This document shows, piece by piece, positions 42,675 to 50,967 of a stretch of DNA of 64,000 nucleotides. Origin of the DNA: Hyphomicrobiales bacterium (GTDB taxonomy: Bacteria > Pseudomonadota > Alphaproteobacteria > Rhizobiales > Xanthobacteraceae); NCBI GenBank assembly GCA_021730985.1, contig JAKFYI010000031.1:204772-268771 (forward strand), in the 5' to 3' direction. Position 1 is the stretch's first letter; every line of letters begins with the position of its first letter. The notes under the pieces were generated by a model. The model was given only the letters and a program-made list of their open reading frames with translations, ran no database searches and was not told where the DNA came from. A program made the translations under genes and the position numbers.

Positions 42675-45197
42675 ATGCCGGGAACGGCTGCGGCGAGCGG
42701 AAGCCTGCTGGCTGCTCCGCGACGGAGCGGATTCCGGACCTGCGTGCTTGCAGGAATAGCGTTGCTCCCTGCTTCTTCGCGCTCTTCCTCGGCCTCTGTA
42801 CCGGGTTCTTCGGACAATTCGCTCACTGTTCTTCTGGAAGCCGTCACCGGCCGCACCCAGCACGAGATGATGGCGCTCGCGCTGACGCTCGGCGTGCTGT
42901 TCTTCGCCGTCACCACCGCGATCCTGCTGGTGCGCACCCGTGTCCGTACCGCCAAGAACGAAGCCGCGCTGCGCGACCAGATCGGATCGCTGCGCGCCGA
43001 GAGCGACCGCTTCAACGCGCTGATCCGCTCCGAGCCGCAGATCCTGGTGTCGTGGGCCGCCGCCGACAACGAGCCCGACATCATCGGCGATACCGCGCTG
43101 GTAACGACAGCGGCCGCGCCGCAGCGCGTGCTGGCGTTCGGCAGTTGGCTGGAGCCGGACAAGGCGCAGGCGATGGAGCGCGCGGTGGATGCGCTGCGCG
43201 CCGGCGGCGAGAGCTTCACCATGCAGCTAATGACGCTCGCAGGCAACGCGCTCGAAGCCGACGGACGCGTGATCGGCGGCCGCGCCGTGCTTCGCCTGCG
43301 CGACGTCAGCGGCATCAAGGGCGAGCTCGCCGAGCTCAACGCCCGTCACGAAAAATTCACCGGCGAAATGGAGACGCTGCGCGCGCTGATCGATGCGCTG
43401 CCAACGCCGGTCTGGGCTCGCGACCTCGCCGGCGCGCTGGTGTACGTCAATCCAGCGTACGCGCACGCGGTCGATGCCAAGGACCCGGCCGACGCGATCG
43501 CCCGCGGCGTCGAGATGCTGAGCCGCACGCCGCGCGACGAAGCAAGCCGCAGCCGCGCCGCTGGCAAGGCTTACCTCGCCCGCCTCCCCGCGATCGTCGC
43601 AGGCGGCCGCCGCGCACTCGACATCCTCGACGTGCCGACGCGGAAGGGCAGCGCCGGGATCGGCATCGATGCCACCGAGCTCGAAGCGATGCAGGGCAAG
43701 CTCAAGCACCTGCTCGACGCGCACCGCCGCACTCTCGACCAACTCCCGACCGGTGTCGCCACCTTCGGCGCGGATCACAAGCTCACGTTCTACAACTCGG
43801 CGTTTCGCTCGCTGTGGGAATTCGACACGGCCCTGCTCGACCAGGCGCCGACCGATTCGGCGCTGCTCGATCAGTTGCGTGCCAAGCGCAAACTGCCGGA
43901 GGAACAGGACTTCCGGCAATGGAAGGCCGCGCTGCACGAGGCCTATCGCGCCACCGAGACGAAGGAACACCTGTGGCATCTTCCCGACGGCCGCACCATG
44001 CGCGTCGTCACCACGCCCGATCCGCAAGGCGGCGTGACCTATCTGTTCGAGGACACGACCGAGCGGCTTGAACTGATGCGGCGCTACGGCGCGCTCAACC
44101 GTGTGCAGGGCGAGACGCTCGACAATCTCGCCGAGGGCGTCGCCGTGTTCGGCAGCGACGGGCGTCTGCGGCTTCATAACTCGGCGTTCGAACGCATGTG
44201 GAAGCTTGAGCCCGCCGCGCTCGCCGAACAGCCGCACATCGAAACCGTCATCGCCGACTGCCGCCGCCTGCATGGCGACGACGCGCTGTGGCAGAAGCTG
44301 CGCGGCGCCGCCACTGCGATCGACAACCGCGAAGCGCTGGTCGAGCGGATCGAGCGCCGCGAAGGGAGCGTCATGGATCTGCGCACCATGCCGCTGCCGG
44401 ATGGCGCGACGCTGGTCACGTTCCAGGACGTCACCGACACGGTGAACATCGAGCGCGCCCTGATCGAGCGCAACGACGCGCTGCAGGCCGCGGACGTGCT
44501 GAAGGTCGATTTCGTGCAGCACGTCTCCTACGAGCTGCGTTCGCCGCTGACCAACATCATCGGCTTCGCGCATTTCCTCGGCGAGCCGTCGGTCGGCGCG
44601 CTCAACGACAAGCAGAGCGAGTATCTTGGTTACATCACCTCATCGACCAACGCGCTGCTGGCGATTATCAACGACATTCTCGATCTCGCGACCATCGACG
44701 CCGGCGCGATGACGCTCACGCTCGGCGAGGTCGATATCCGCAAGACCATGAACGCCGCGGCCGAGGGCATCCGGGACCGGCTGGTCAAGGACGACATCTC
44801 GTTTGAGATCGAAGCCGTGCCCGATGTCGGCAGCTTCGTCGCCGACGAGCGTCGCGTCCGGCAGGTGCTGTTTAACCTGCTGGCCAACGCCGTTGGCTTT
44901 TCACCGGCCGGCGGGGCCGTCCGTCTCATCTGCGACCGGCGCGATGACGCCGTGGTGTTCACGGTGTCCGACACCGGTCCCGGCATCCCGCCCGAAATGG
45001 CGGACAGGGTGTTCGACTATTTCGAAACCCATTCGCACGGCTCGCGCCATCGCGGCGCAGGCCTCGGGCTCTCCATCGTGCGTTCGTTCGTCGAATTGCA
45101 CGGCGGCAAGGTCACGCTCGAATCCGTGGTGGGGCAAGGCACCACCGTGGTCTGCACGTTCCCGATCAAGCACCAGAGCGGGCGCGCGGCGGCTTAG
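42675..45197 (+). CDS. divL: DivL-like PAS-containing sensor kinase with Tyr at the phospho-acceptor site
   Basis: This 840-aa inner-membrane protein has a hydrophobic segment near residues 65-88, several PAS-like domains (for example LIDALPTPVWARDLAGALVY, LDQLPTGVATFGADHKLTFY, LDNLAEGVAVFGSDGRLRLH) and a complete HisKA-HATPase core. In the dimerisation helix the sequence is FVQHVSYELRSPL: the phospho-acceptor His is Tyr619, the hallmark of Caulobacter DivL, a pseudokinase that controls CckA and cell-cycle progression. The ATP site looks intact (NLLANAVG, DTGPGIPPE, GAGLGLSIV). The tsaE-containing gene follows, the neighbourhood I expect for divL. The identity rests on the Tyr, the architecture and the neighbours. 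Confidence 0.88.
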   Translation: MPGTAAASGSLLAAPRRSGFRTCVLAGIALLPASSRSSSASVPGSSDNSLTVLLEAVTGRTQHEMMALALTLGVLFFAVTTAILLVRTRVRTAKNEAALRDQIGSLRAESDRFNALIRSEPQILVSWAAADNEPDIIGDTALVTTAAAPQRVLAFGSWLEPDKAQAMERAVDALRAGGESFTMQLMTLAGNALEADGRVIGGRAVLRLRDVSGIKGELAELNARHEKFTGEMETLRALIDALPTPVWARDLAGALVYVNPAYAHAVDAKDPADAIARGVEMLSRTPRDEASRSRAAGKAYLARLPAIVAGGRRALDILDVPTRKGSAGIGIDATELEAMQGKLKHLLDAHRRTLDQLPTGVATFGADHKLTFYNSAFRSLWEFDTALLDQAPTDSALLDQLRAKRKLPEEQDFRQWKAALHEAYRATETKEHLWHLPDGRTMRVVTTPDPQGGVTYLFEDTTERLELMRRYGALNRVQGETLDNLAEGVAVFGSDGRLRLHNSAFERMWKLEPAALAEQPHIETVIADCRRLHGDDALWQKLRGAATAIDNREALVERIERREGSVMDLRTMPLPDGATLVTFQDVTDTVNIERALIERNDALQAADVLKVDFVQHVSYELRSPLTNIIGFAHFLGEPSVGALNDKQSEYLGYITSSTNALLAIINDILDLATIDAGAMTLTLGEVDIRKTMNAAAEGIRDRLVKDDISFEIEAVPDVGSFVADERRVRQVLFNLLANAVGFSPAGGAVRLICDRRDDAVVFTVSDTGPGIPPEMADRVFDYFETHSHGSRHRGAGLGLSIVRSFVELHGGKVTLESVVGQGTTVVCTFPIKHQSGRAAA

Positions 45198-45264
45198 GAT
45201 TGACTCGTTGCAAGACGAAAACTAAGCACCAGAGAAAATCCGTCTCAAGCCAAGTGGTTCAAGA

Positions 45265-46800
45265 ATGCTGCTGACCACATCCGGCGGCTCGAGCTTCGCG
45301 GTGGCGCTTGTCAACGAGCAGGCCACCGAGCGGTTTGTGGCCGACATCGCGACCGCGCTGGAGCCAGGCGATCTGGTGACGCTGTCCGGCGACCTCGGCG
45401 CCGGCAAGACCACTTTCGCCCGCGCCATGATTCGCACTCTCGCCGCCGATCCCACTATCGCGGTGCCGAGCCCGACCTTCACGCTGATGCAGATCTACGA
45501 GCTGCCGCGGTTCCCGGTGGTCCATGCCGACCTCTACCGGCTCGACGCGCCGGGCGAGCTTGCGGAACTCGGCTTCGACGATCTGCCGGAAGGCGCGATG
45601 GTGATGATCGAATGGCCAGACCGCGCGGCCGGCTTCCTGCCGCCCGACCGGCTCGACATCGCCTTCACGCTGGCTCCGCAACTCGGCCCCGATCATCGCA
45701 ACGTGCGCGTCACCGGCCACGGCGCTTTCGCGGCGCGCACCGAGCGGCTCGCCTCGATCCGCCGCTTCCTGGAATCGACCGGCTATGCCGAGGCGCAGCG
45801 CAAACGCATCCAGGGCGATGCCTCGAGCCGCTCCTACGAGCGGCTCGCGCTCGAAGGCCAGCACGCGATCCTGATGAATTCGCCGCGAAGGCCCGACGGC
45901 CCGCCGGTGCGTGACGGCAAGCCGTACAGCGCCATCGTCCATCTGGCCGAGGACGTCAAACCGTTCGTCGCAATGGCCAACGGGCTGGGCCAGCTCGGCT
46001 TGTCCTCGCCGCGAATCTACGAAGCGGACATCGATGACGGACTGCTGATCATCGAAGACCTGGGCGGCGAACTGGTGGTCGACGGCGAACCGCCGGCGCC
46101 GATCGAGGAACGCTACGCCGCTGCGGTGGATGTGCTGCTCGCGCTTCACACCCAGAAGCTGCCCGAGACGCTGCCGGTGGCGCCGCAGGTGCAACATGTG
46201 CTGCCACGCTACGACATCGACGCCATGCTGATGGAAGCCGAGCTGCTGCTCGACTGGTACCTGCCCTCGCTCGGCGCCAAGGCTTCCGACGCAACGCGCA
46301 CGGTGTTCGTTGCGATGTGGCGCGAAGCGCTACAGACCGCGCTTGAAACCGATCTGACCTGGGTGCTGCGCGACTACCATTCGCCGAACCTGCTGTGGCT
46401 GCCGAACCGCGAGGGCGTGGCGAAGGTCGGGCTGCTCGACTTCCAGGATGCGGTCATCGGGCCCGCGGCCTACGATCTTGCGTCGCTGCTTCAGGACGCC
46501 CGCATCGACGTGCCGGAGGAGATCGAAGTCGCGCTGCTCGGGCGCTACGTGCAGAAGCGTAGAGCCGCCGACCCCGGCTTCGATCCGCCGGTCTTCATCA
46601 AAGCCTATGCGACGATGGCGGCACAGCGCGCGTCCAAGGTGCTTGGTATTTTTGCCCGGCTCGAACGGCGCGACGGCAAGCCGCAATACCTGCGCCACAT
46701 CCCGCGGGTGTGGTCGTATCTGCAACGCACCCTGAAGCACCCGTCGCTGGCGACGCTGAACGGCTGGTACAGCGTTCATGTGCCGAAGCTGGGCGGTTAG
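45265..46800 (+). CDS. tsaE: TsaE-AmgK fusion: tRNA t6A ATPase joined to an aminosugar kinase
   Basis: The 511-aa protein has two parts. Residues 1-155 are TsaE (Walker A SGDLGAGKTTFAR at 41-53; PSPTFTLMQIYE; IEWPDRA), the ATPase of tRNA t6A modification. Residues about 165-511 are a phosphotransferase of the AmgK type (GDASSRSYERL; WVLRDYHSPNLLW; LLDFQDAVIGPAAYDLASLLQDARID), which phosphorylates N-acetylmuramate or GlcNAc at C1 in peptidoglycan recycling. The nucleotidyltransferase of the same pathway (murU) follows. Such fusions are common in alphaproteobacteria. Confidence 0.92.
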   Translation: MLLTTSGGSSFAVALVNEQATERFVADIATALEPGDLVTLSGDLGAGKTTFARAMIRTLAADPTIAVPSPTFTLMQIYELPRFPVVHADLYRLDAPGELAELGFDDLPEGAMVMIEWPDRAAGFLPPDRLDIAFTLAPQLGPDHRNVRVTGHGAFAARTERLASIRRFLESTGYAEAQRKRIQGDASSRSYERLALEGQHAILMNSPRRPDGPPVRDGKPYSAIVHLAEDVKPFVAMANGLGQLGLSSPRIYEADIDDGLLIIEDLGGELVVDGEPPAPIEERYAAAVDVLLALHTQKLPETLPVAPQVQHVLPRYDIDAMLMEAELLLDWYLPSLGAKASDATRTVFVAMWREALQTALETDLTWVLRDYHSPNLLWLPNREGVAKVGLLDFQDAVIGPAAYDLASLLQDARIDVPEEIEVALLGRYVQKRRAADPGFDPPVFIKAYATMAAQRASKVLGIFARLERRDGKPQYLRHIPRVWSYLQRTLKHPSLATLNGWYSVHVPKLGG

Positions 46801-46845
46801 CGGATGCTTGTTGTCAGCCGAAAAAGCAGCGGCAACGGCAGCGGG

Positions 46846-46991
46846 CTCCCTCTCCCCTGTGGGGAGAGGGTCGGGGTGAGGGGGTCTCGCTCCAACGAGA
46901 TCCATCTCCCCTCACCCGGATCGCCATCGCGCGTCGGAGACGCGCATGAACGCACCTGCGGCGATCCGACCTCTCCCCAACGGGGAGAGGT
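46846..46991. repeat. Composite palindromic repeat, copy 2
   Basis: It has the same outer hairpins as 30049-30207 (CTCCCTCTCCCC with GGGGAGAGGG; CCTCTCCCC with GGGGAGAGG) and the same CCCTCACCCGGATCGCCAT and GGCGATCCGACCTC blocks, but different central sequences. It fills most of the gap between the tsaE-amgK fusion and murU. Confidence 0.88.
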
Positions 46992-47033
46992 GGACGGAGC
47001 CCACTTCGCCATCTTGGCTCCAAGGAGCAATTG

Positions 47034-47756
47034 ATGGCCGCCTCCCCTCGCCGCGCCATGGTGCTGGCCGCAGGCCTCGGCGAGCGCATGCGTCCGATCA
47101 CGAACACGATTCCCAAGCCGCTGGTGAAGGTCGCCGGCAAGGCGATGCTCGACCACATGCTCGACAAGCTCGCGGCCGCGGGCGTCGAGCGCGCGGTGGT
47201 CAACGTGCATTACCTGGCCGACCAGATCGAGCGCCACGTCGCCGCGCGCACCGCGCCGCAGATCGTAATCTCCGACGAACGCGATCGGTTGCTCAACACC
47301 GGCGGCGGCGTGGTGAAGGCGCTGGCCGCGCTGGGACGCGAGCCGTTCTTTCACGTCAACGCCGACACGGTCTGGATCGACAACGCCAAGCCCAACATGT
47401 CGCGGCTCGGCGAATTTTTCGACCCAGCCACAATGGACGCGCTGCTGCTGCTCGCACCGACCGAAGGCAGCATCGGCTATGCGGGCCGCGGCGATTTCAG
47501 CTTGCAGGCCGACGGGCGGCTGATCCGGCGCGGCGACAGGCCTGCGGCGCCGTATGTTTACGCCGGCGCCGCGGTGCTTTCGCCAACGCTGTTCGACGGC
47601 GCGCCGCAGGGCGCGTTCTCGCTCACCAAGCTGTTCGACAAGGCCGGCGAAGGGGGCCGGCTGCACGGCCTGCCGATGGACGGCATCTGGATGCACGTCG
47701 GCACGCCCGATGCGATCGGATTGGCGGAAGCGGCCATCAAGGCGCACGCCGGGTAG
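47034..47756 (+). CDS. murU: Nucleotidyltransferase, MurU type
   Basis: This 240-aa enzyme (AMVLAAGLGERMRPITNTIPKPL at the front, FFHVNADTVW in the middle) is a sugar-1-phosphate nucleotidyltransferase. Following an AmgK-like kinase, it is best read as MurU, which makes UDP-MurNAc from MurNAc-1-phosphate in cell-wall recycling. The ATG at 47034 is chosen over TTG 47031 because AAGGAG lies 6 bases upstream. Confidence 0.9.
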   Translation: MAASPRRAMVLAAGLGERMRPITNTIPKPLVKVAGKAMLDHMLDKLAAAGVERAVVNVHYLADQIERHVAARTAPQIVISDERDRLLNTGGGVVKALAALGREPFFHVNADTVWIDNAKPNMSRLGEFFDPATMDALLLLAPTEGSIGYAGRGDFSLQADGRLIRRGDRPAAPYVYAGAAVLSPTLFDGAPQGAFSLTKLFDKAGEGGRLHGLPMDGIWMHVGTPDAIGLAEAAIKAHAG

Positions 47757-47768
47757 CACCTCTCCGCC

Positions 47769-47810
47769 GTCACCCCGGGTTCGCGCCAGAAAGGCGCGTC
47801 CCGGAATGAC
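47769..47810. repeat. Short palindromic repeat between murU and addB
   Basis: GTCACCCCGGG at 47769-47779 pairs imperfectly with TCCCGGAATGAC near 47799-47810, with an inner CGCGCC/GGCGCG pair. Confidence 0.6.
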
Positions 47811-47868
47811 CTTGGAATACGTGAATAATCGAGTCAGCAGCGCGTGCGGCATGACACAATGCGCCGCC

Positions 47869-50800
47869 ATGGCAACCTCCAAACCCCGCGTCTTCACCAT
47901 TCCGGCGTCGGCACAATTTCTGCCGACGCTGGTTGACGCGTTGCTGAGGGGCGAACTGGTGAAGGGCTTCCCGCCGCCGGGCGATCCGCTGGCGCTTGCC
48001 AATGCAACCCTCTACCTGCCGACGCGGCGCGCCTGCCGGCTGGCCCGCGACCTGTTCCTGACTTCAACCGGCGTGGACGCCGCGGTGCTGCCGCGCATCG
48101 TCTCGATCGGCGACGTCGATGCCGACGAGATCGGATTTTCCGAGGCTGCGGCAGGCGAGCTTTCCGCCGAGACGCTCGATCTGCAGGAGGCGCTGGGCGG
48201 CCTGGAGCGCCGCTTGGTGCTGGCCGAACTGATCCTCAAATGGGCGCAGCAGATCAAGCCGGAAGAGCCCGGCCAAGCGGCATTGGTGGTGGGCAATCCC
48301 GCCTCGGCGCTGATGCTGGCCGCCGATCTCGCGCGGCTGATGGACGACATGACGACGCGGCAGGTGAGCTGGGACAAGCTCAACGGACTGGTGCCACCCG
48401 ACATGGACCAGCACTGGGAGATTTCGTTCAAGTTCCTGAAGTTCGTGCGCCAGCACTGGCCCGCGATCCTGGCCGATCGCGAGCGCGCCGAGCCGGCGGA
48501 ACGGCGCGACCGGATGATCGAGGCCGAGCGGGCGCGCCTTGCGCGTTCGACCGGCCCGGTGATCGCCGCGGGATCGACCGGCTCGATGCCGGCGACCGCT
48601 GCGCTGATCGACACCATCTCCAAGCTGCCACACGGCGCCGTGGTGCTGCCCGGTCTCGATACCAATCTCGACGACGCCTCGTGGAAGCGGATCGGTGACG
48701 ACGATTCCGGGCATCCGCAGTTCGCCATGCATGCGCTGCTGCGGCGCATCGGCATCGTCCGCGACGCGGTGGAATTGCTGGCGCCGCCCGCCTCCCACGG
48801 CCGCGAGCGCCTGACCTCCGAGGCGCTGCGGCCGGCTGCCGCCACCGAGCTGTGGCGCGCACGTCTTGGCGAGACCGGCTTCGCCACGCACGCCGGCACA
48901 GCGCTTGACGGCATCGCCGTGGTCGAGGCCGCCAACGCGGAGGAGGAGGCGCTGGCGATCGCAATCGCGCTGCGCCATGCCGTGCAGACACCGGGCAAGA
49001 CCGCGGCGCTGGTGACGCCAGATCGCGCGCTGGCGCGCCGCGTGCTCGCCGCGCTGGCGCGGTGGAGCGTGACGGCGGACGATTCCGGCGGCGACGCGCT
49101 CGCCGACACGCCGCTCGGGGTGTTCGCGCGGCTGGTGGCCGAGGCCGCGCTCGGCGGGCTTGCGCCGGTGGCGCTGCTCGCGATGCTCAAGCATCCGCTG
49201 TGCCGTACCGACAGCCATGCGGTCGAAGCGCTGGAACAGGCGATCCTGCGCGGGCCGCGTCCCAAGGCGGGCGCCGACGGACTTCGCCAGGCGCTGGGGC
49301 GCTTTCGCGAAGAAGTCGCCAAGGTCAGGCGCGGTGAACACTCGGCGCTGCACCGCACCGAGCCGCGCGCCAAGATGCCGGACGGTGAGTTGGATGCGGC
49401 CGAAGCGCTGATCGCGCAGCTCAAGGACGCGCTGGGCCCGCTGGAGACGCTCGGCGCGAAGCCGCTGGCGTTCGCGGCCATCGCACAACGGCATCGCGAC
49501 GCGATGGATTTGCTGATCGATCCGAAGGCGATCGATGCAGCGGGCGCCGATGCGCGCGGGCTCGACGCCATCTTCGACACCATCATCGACGGCGGGCGGA
49601 TCGCGCTGCGGCCCGGCGACTATGCCGAGACGTTCCAGGCGGCGCTCGCGGACGGCGGCGTGGTGCGGCCGCGCGAGCTGGACGTGCGGGTGCGGATTTA
49701 CGGGCCGCTCGAAGCGCGCCTGCAGAGCGTCGACCTGATGGTGCTGGGCGGCCTCACCGAGGGCATCTGGCCGCCGGAGACACGCGCCGATCCGTGGCTG
49801 AGCCGGCCGATGCGCCATGCGCTCGGCCTCGACCTGCCGGAGCGGCGCATCGGACTGTCCGCGCACGATTTCGCGCAGTCGCTGGGCGCGCCCGAGGTGA
49901 TCCTCACCCGCGCCGCACGCATCGCCGGGGCGCCGACGGTGGCCTCGCGGTTCGTGCAGCGGATGGCGGCGGTGGCGGGCGAGGCGCGCTGGAGCGAGGC
50001 GATCGCGCGCGGCGAACATTATCTGACGTGGGCGCGGCAACTGGACCGGCCGGACGCCGCGCCGAAGCCGATCCCGCGTCCCGAGCCGGCACCGCCGCTC
50101 GACGCCAGGCCGAAATCGCTGTCGGTCACCGAGATCGAAACGCTGCTGCGCGATCCGTATTCGATCTATGCGCGGCATGTGCTGGGGCTGCGTCCGCTCG
50201 ATGCGGTGGACACGCCGCTCGGCGCGCGCGACCGCGGCAACGTCATCCATGAAGCGATCGGCGCCTTCACCGAACGGTTCGCGGACGCCCCACCCGACGA
50301 CATCGAAGGCGAATTGCTGCGCCTCGGCCAGGGCTTTTTCGAACCGCTGCAGGACTTCCCCGACGCCAAGGCATTCTGGTGGCCGCGCTTCCAGCGCATC
50401 GCGCGCTGGTTCACGCAGTTCGAGACGGATCGGCGCCGGAACATCGGCATGTTGCACGCCGAGATCAGAGGCCGTCTCGAAATTCCGCTGACCAGCGGCG
50501 TGTTCAAACTCACCACCCGCGCCGACCGGATCGAGAAGCTCTCCGACGGCACCTTCGCCATCCTCGACTACAAGACCGGGCGCGTATCGAGCCACAAGGA
50601 AGTCAAAACCGGACTGGCGCCGCAGCTCACCCTGGAGGCTGCGATCCTGCGTGCCGGAGGGTTCGGCGATTTCGGTTCCGGCGCCTCGGTCTCGGAGATT
50701 GCCTACATCTCGATCCGAGGGCTGGAGCCCGCCGGTGAAACCAAACAAATCAAGTGGGACGACACCACGCCGGACGAACAGGCCGACATTGCGCTCGTGC

Positions 50801-50967
50801 GCCTCAAGGAGGTGATCGCCAAGTTCGACGATCCCGAGCGGTCGTATCTCTCCAAGGAGCGGCCGATGTTCTTCCGCCGCTATCCGGGCGACTACGATCA
50901 CCTGGCGCGCGTCAAGGAATGGTCACTGTCCGGCGGCGCCGCCGAGGACGAGGCGGCCGCCGAATGA
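47869..50967 (+). CDS. addB: Double-strand break repair protein AddB
   Basis: AddB is the inactivated-helicase and nuclease subunit of the AddAB complex that resects double-strand breaks. With the ATG at 47869 (MATSKPRVFTIPASAQFLP) it is 1032 aa, normal for the alphaproteobacterial form. The N-terminal helicase-like region starts with LYLPTRRACRLARD and has no Walker A motif. The C-terminal nuclease domain carries SVTEIETLLRDPYSIYA, RGNVIHEAIGAF and the catalytic AILDYKTGR, with PQLTLEAAIL as the QxxxY-equivalent region. Its stop overlaps the addA start by four bases. Confidence 0.95.
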   Translation: MATSKPRVFTIPASAQFLPTLVDALLRGELVKGFPPPGDPLALANATLYLPTRRACRLARDLFLTSTGVDAAVLPRIVSIGDVDADEIGFSEAAAGELSAETLDLQEALGGLERRLVLAELILKWAQQIKPEEPGQAALVVGNPASALMLAADLARLMDDMTTRQVSWDKLNGLVPPDMDQHWEISFKFLKFVRQHWPAILADRERAEPAERRDRMIEAERARLARSTGPVIAAGSTGSMPATAALIDTISKLPHGAVVLPGLDTNLDDASWKRIGDDDSGHPQFAMHALLRRIGIVRDAVELLAPPASHGRERLTSEALRPAAATELWRARLGETGFATHAGTALDGIAVVEAANAEEEALAIAIALRHAVQTPGKTAALVTPDRALARRVLAALARWSVTADDSGGDALADTPLGVFARLVAEAALGGLAPVALLAMLKHPLCRTDSHAVEALEQAILRGPRPKAGADGLRQALGRFREEVAKVRRGEHSALHRTEPRAKMPDGELDAAEALIAQLKDALGPLETLGAKPLAFAAIAQRHRDAMDLLIDPKAIDAAGADARGLDAIFDTIIDGGRIALRPGDYAETFQAALADGGVVRPRELDVRVRIYGPLEARLQSVDLMVLGGLTEGIWPPETRADPWLSRPMRHALGLDLPERRIGLSAHDFAQSLGAPEVILTRAARIAGAPTVASRFVQRMAAVAGEARWSEAIARGEHYLTWARQLDRPDAAPKPIPRPEPAPPLDARPKSLSVTEIETLLRDPYSIYARHVLGLRPLDAVDTPLGARDRGNVIHEAIGAFTERFADAPPDDIEGELLRLGQGFFEPLQDFPDAKAFWWPRFQRIARWFTQFETDRRRNIGMLHAEIRGRLEIPLTSGVFKLTTRADRIEKLSDGTFAILDYKTGRVSSHKEVKTGLAPQLTLEAAILRAGGFGDFGSGASVSEIAYISIRGLEPAGETKQIKWDDTTPDEQADIALVRLKEVIAKFDDPERSYLSKERPMFFRRYPGDYDHLARVKEWSLSGGAAEDEAAAE

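Noticed and set aside
48064..50901. A 945-codon open frame on the minus strand opposite addB
   Set aside because: The composition is Arg/His/Gln-rich and unstructured, and addB is unambiguous on the other strand.
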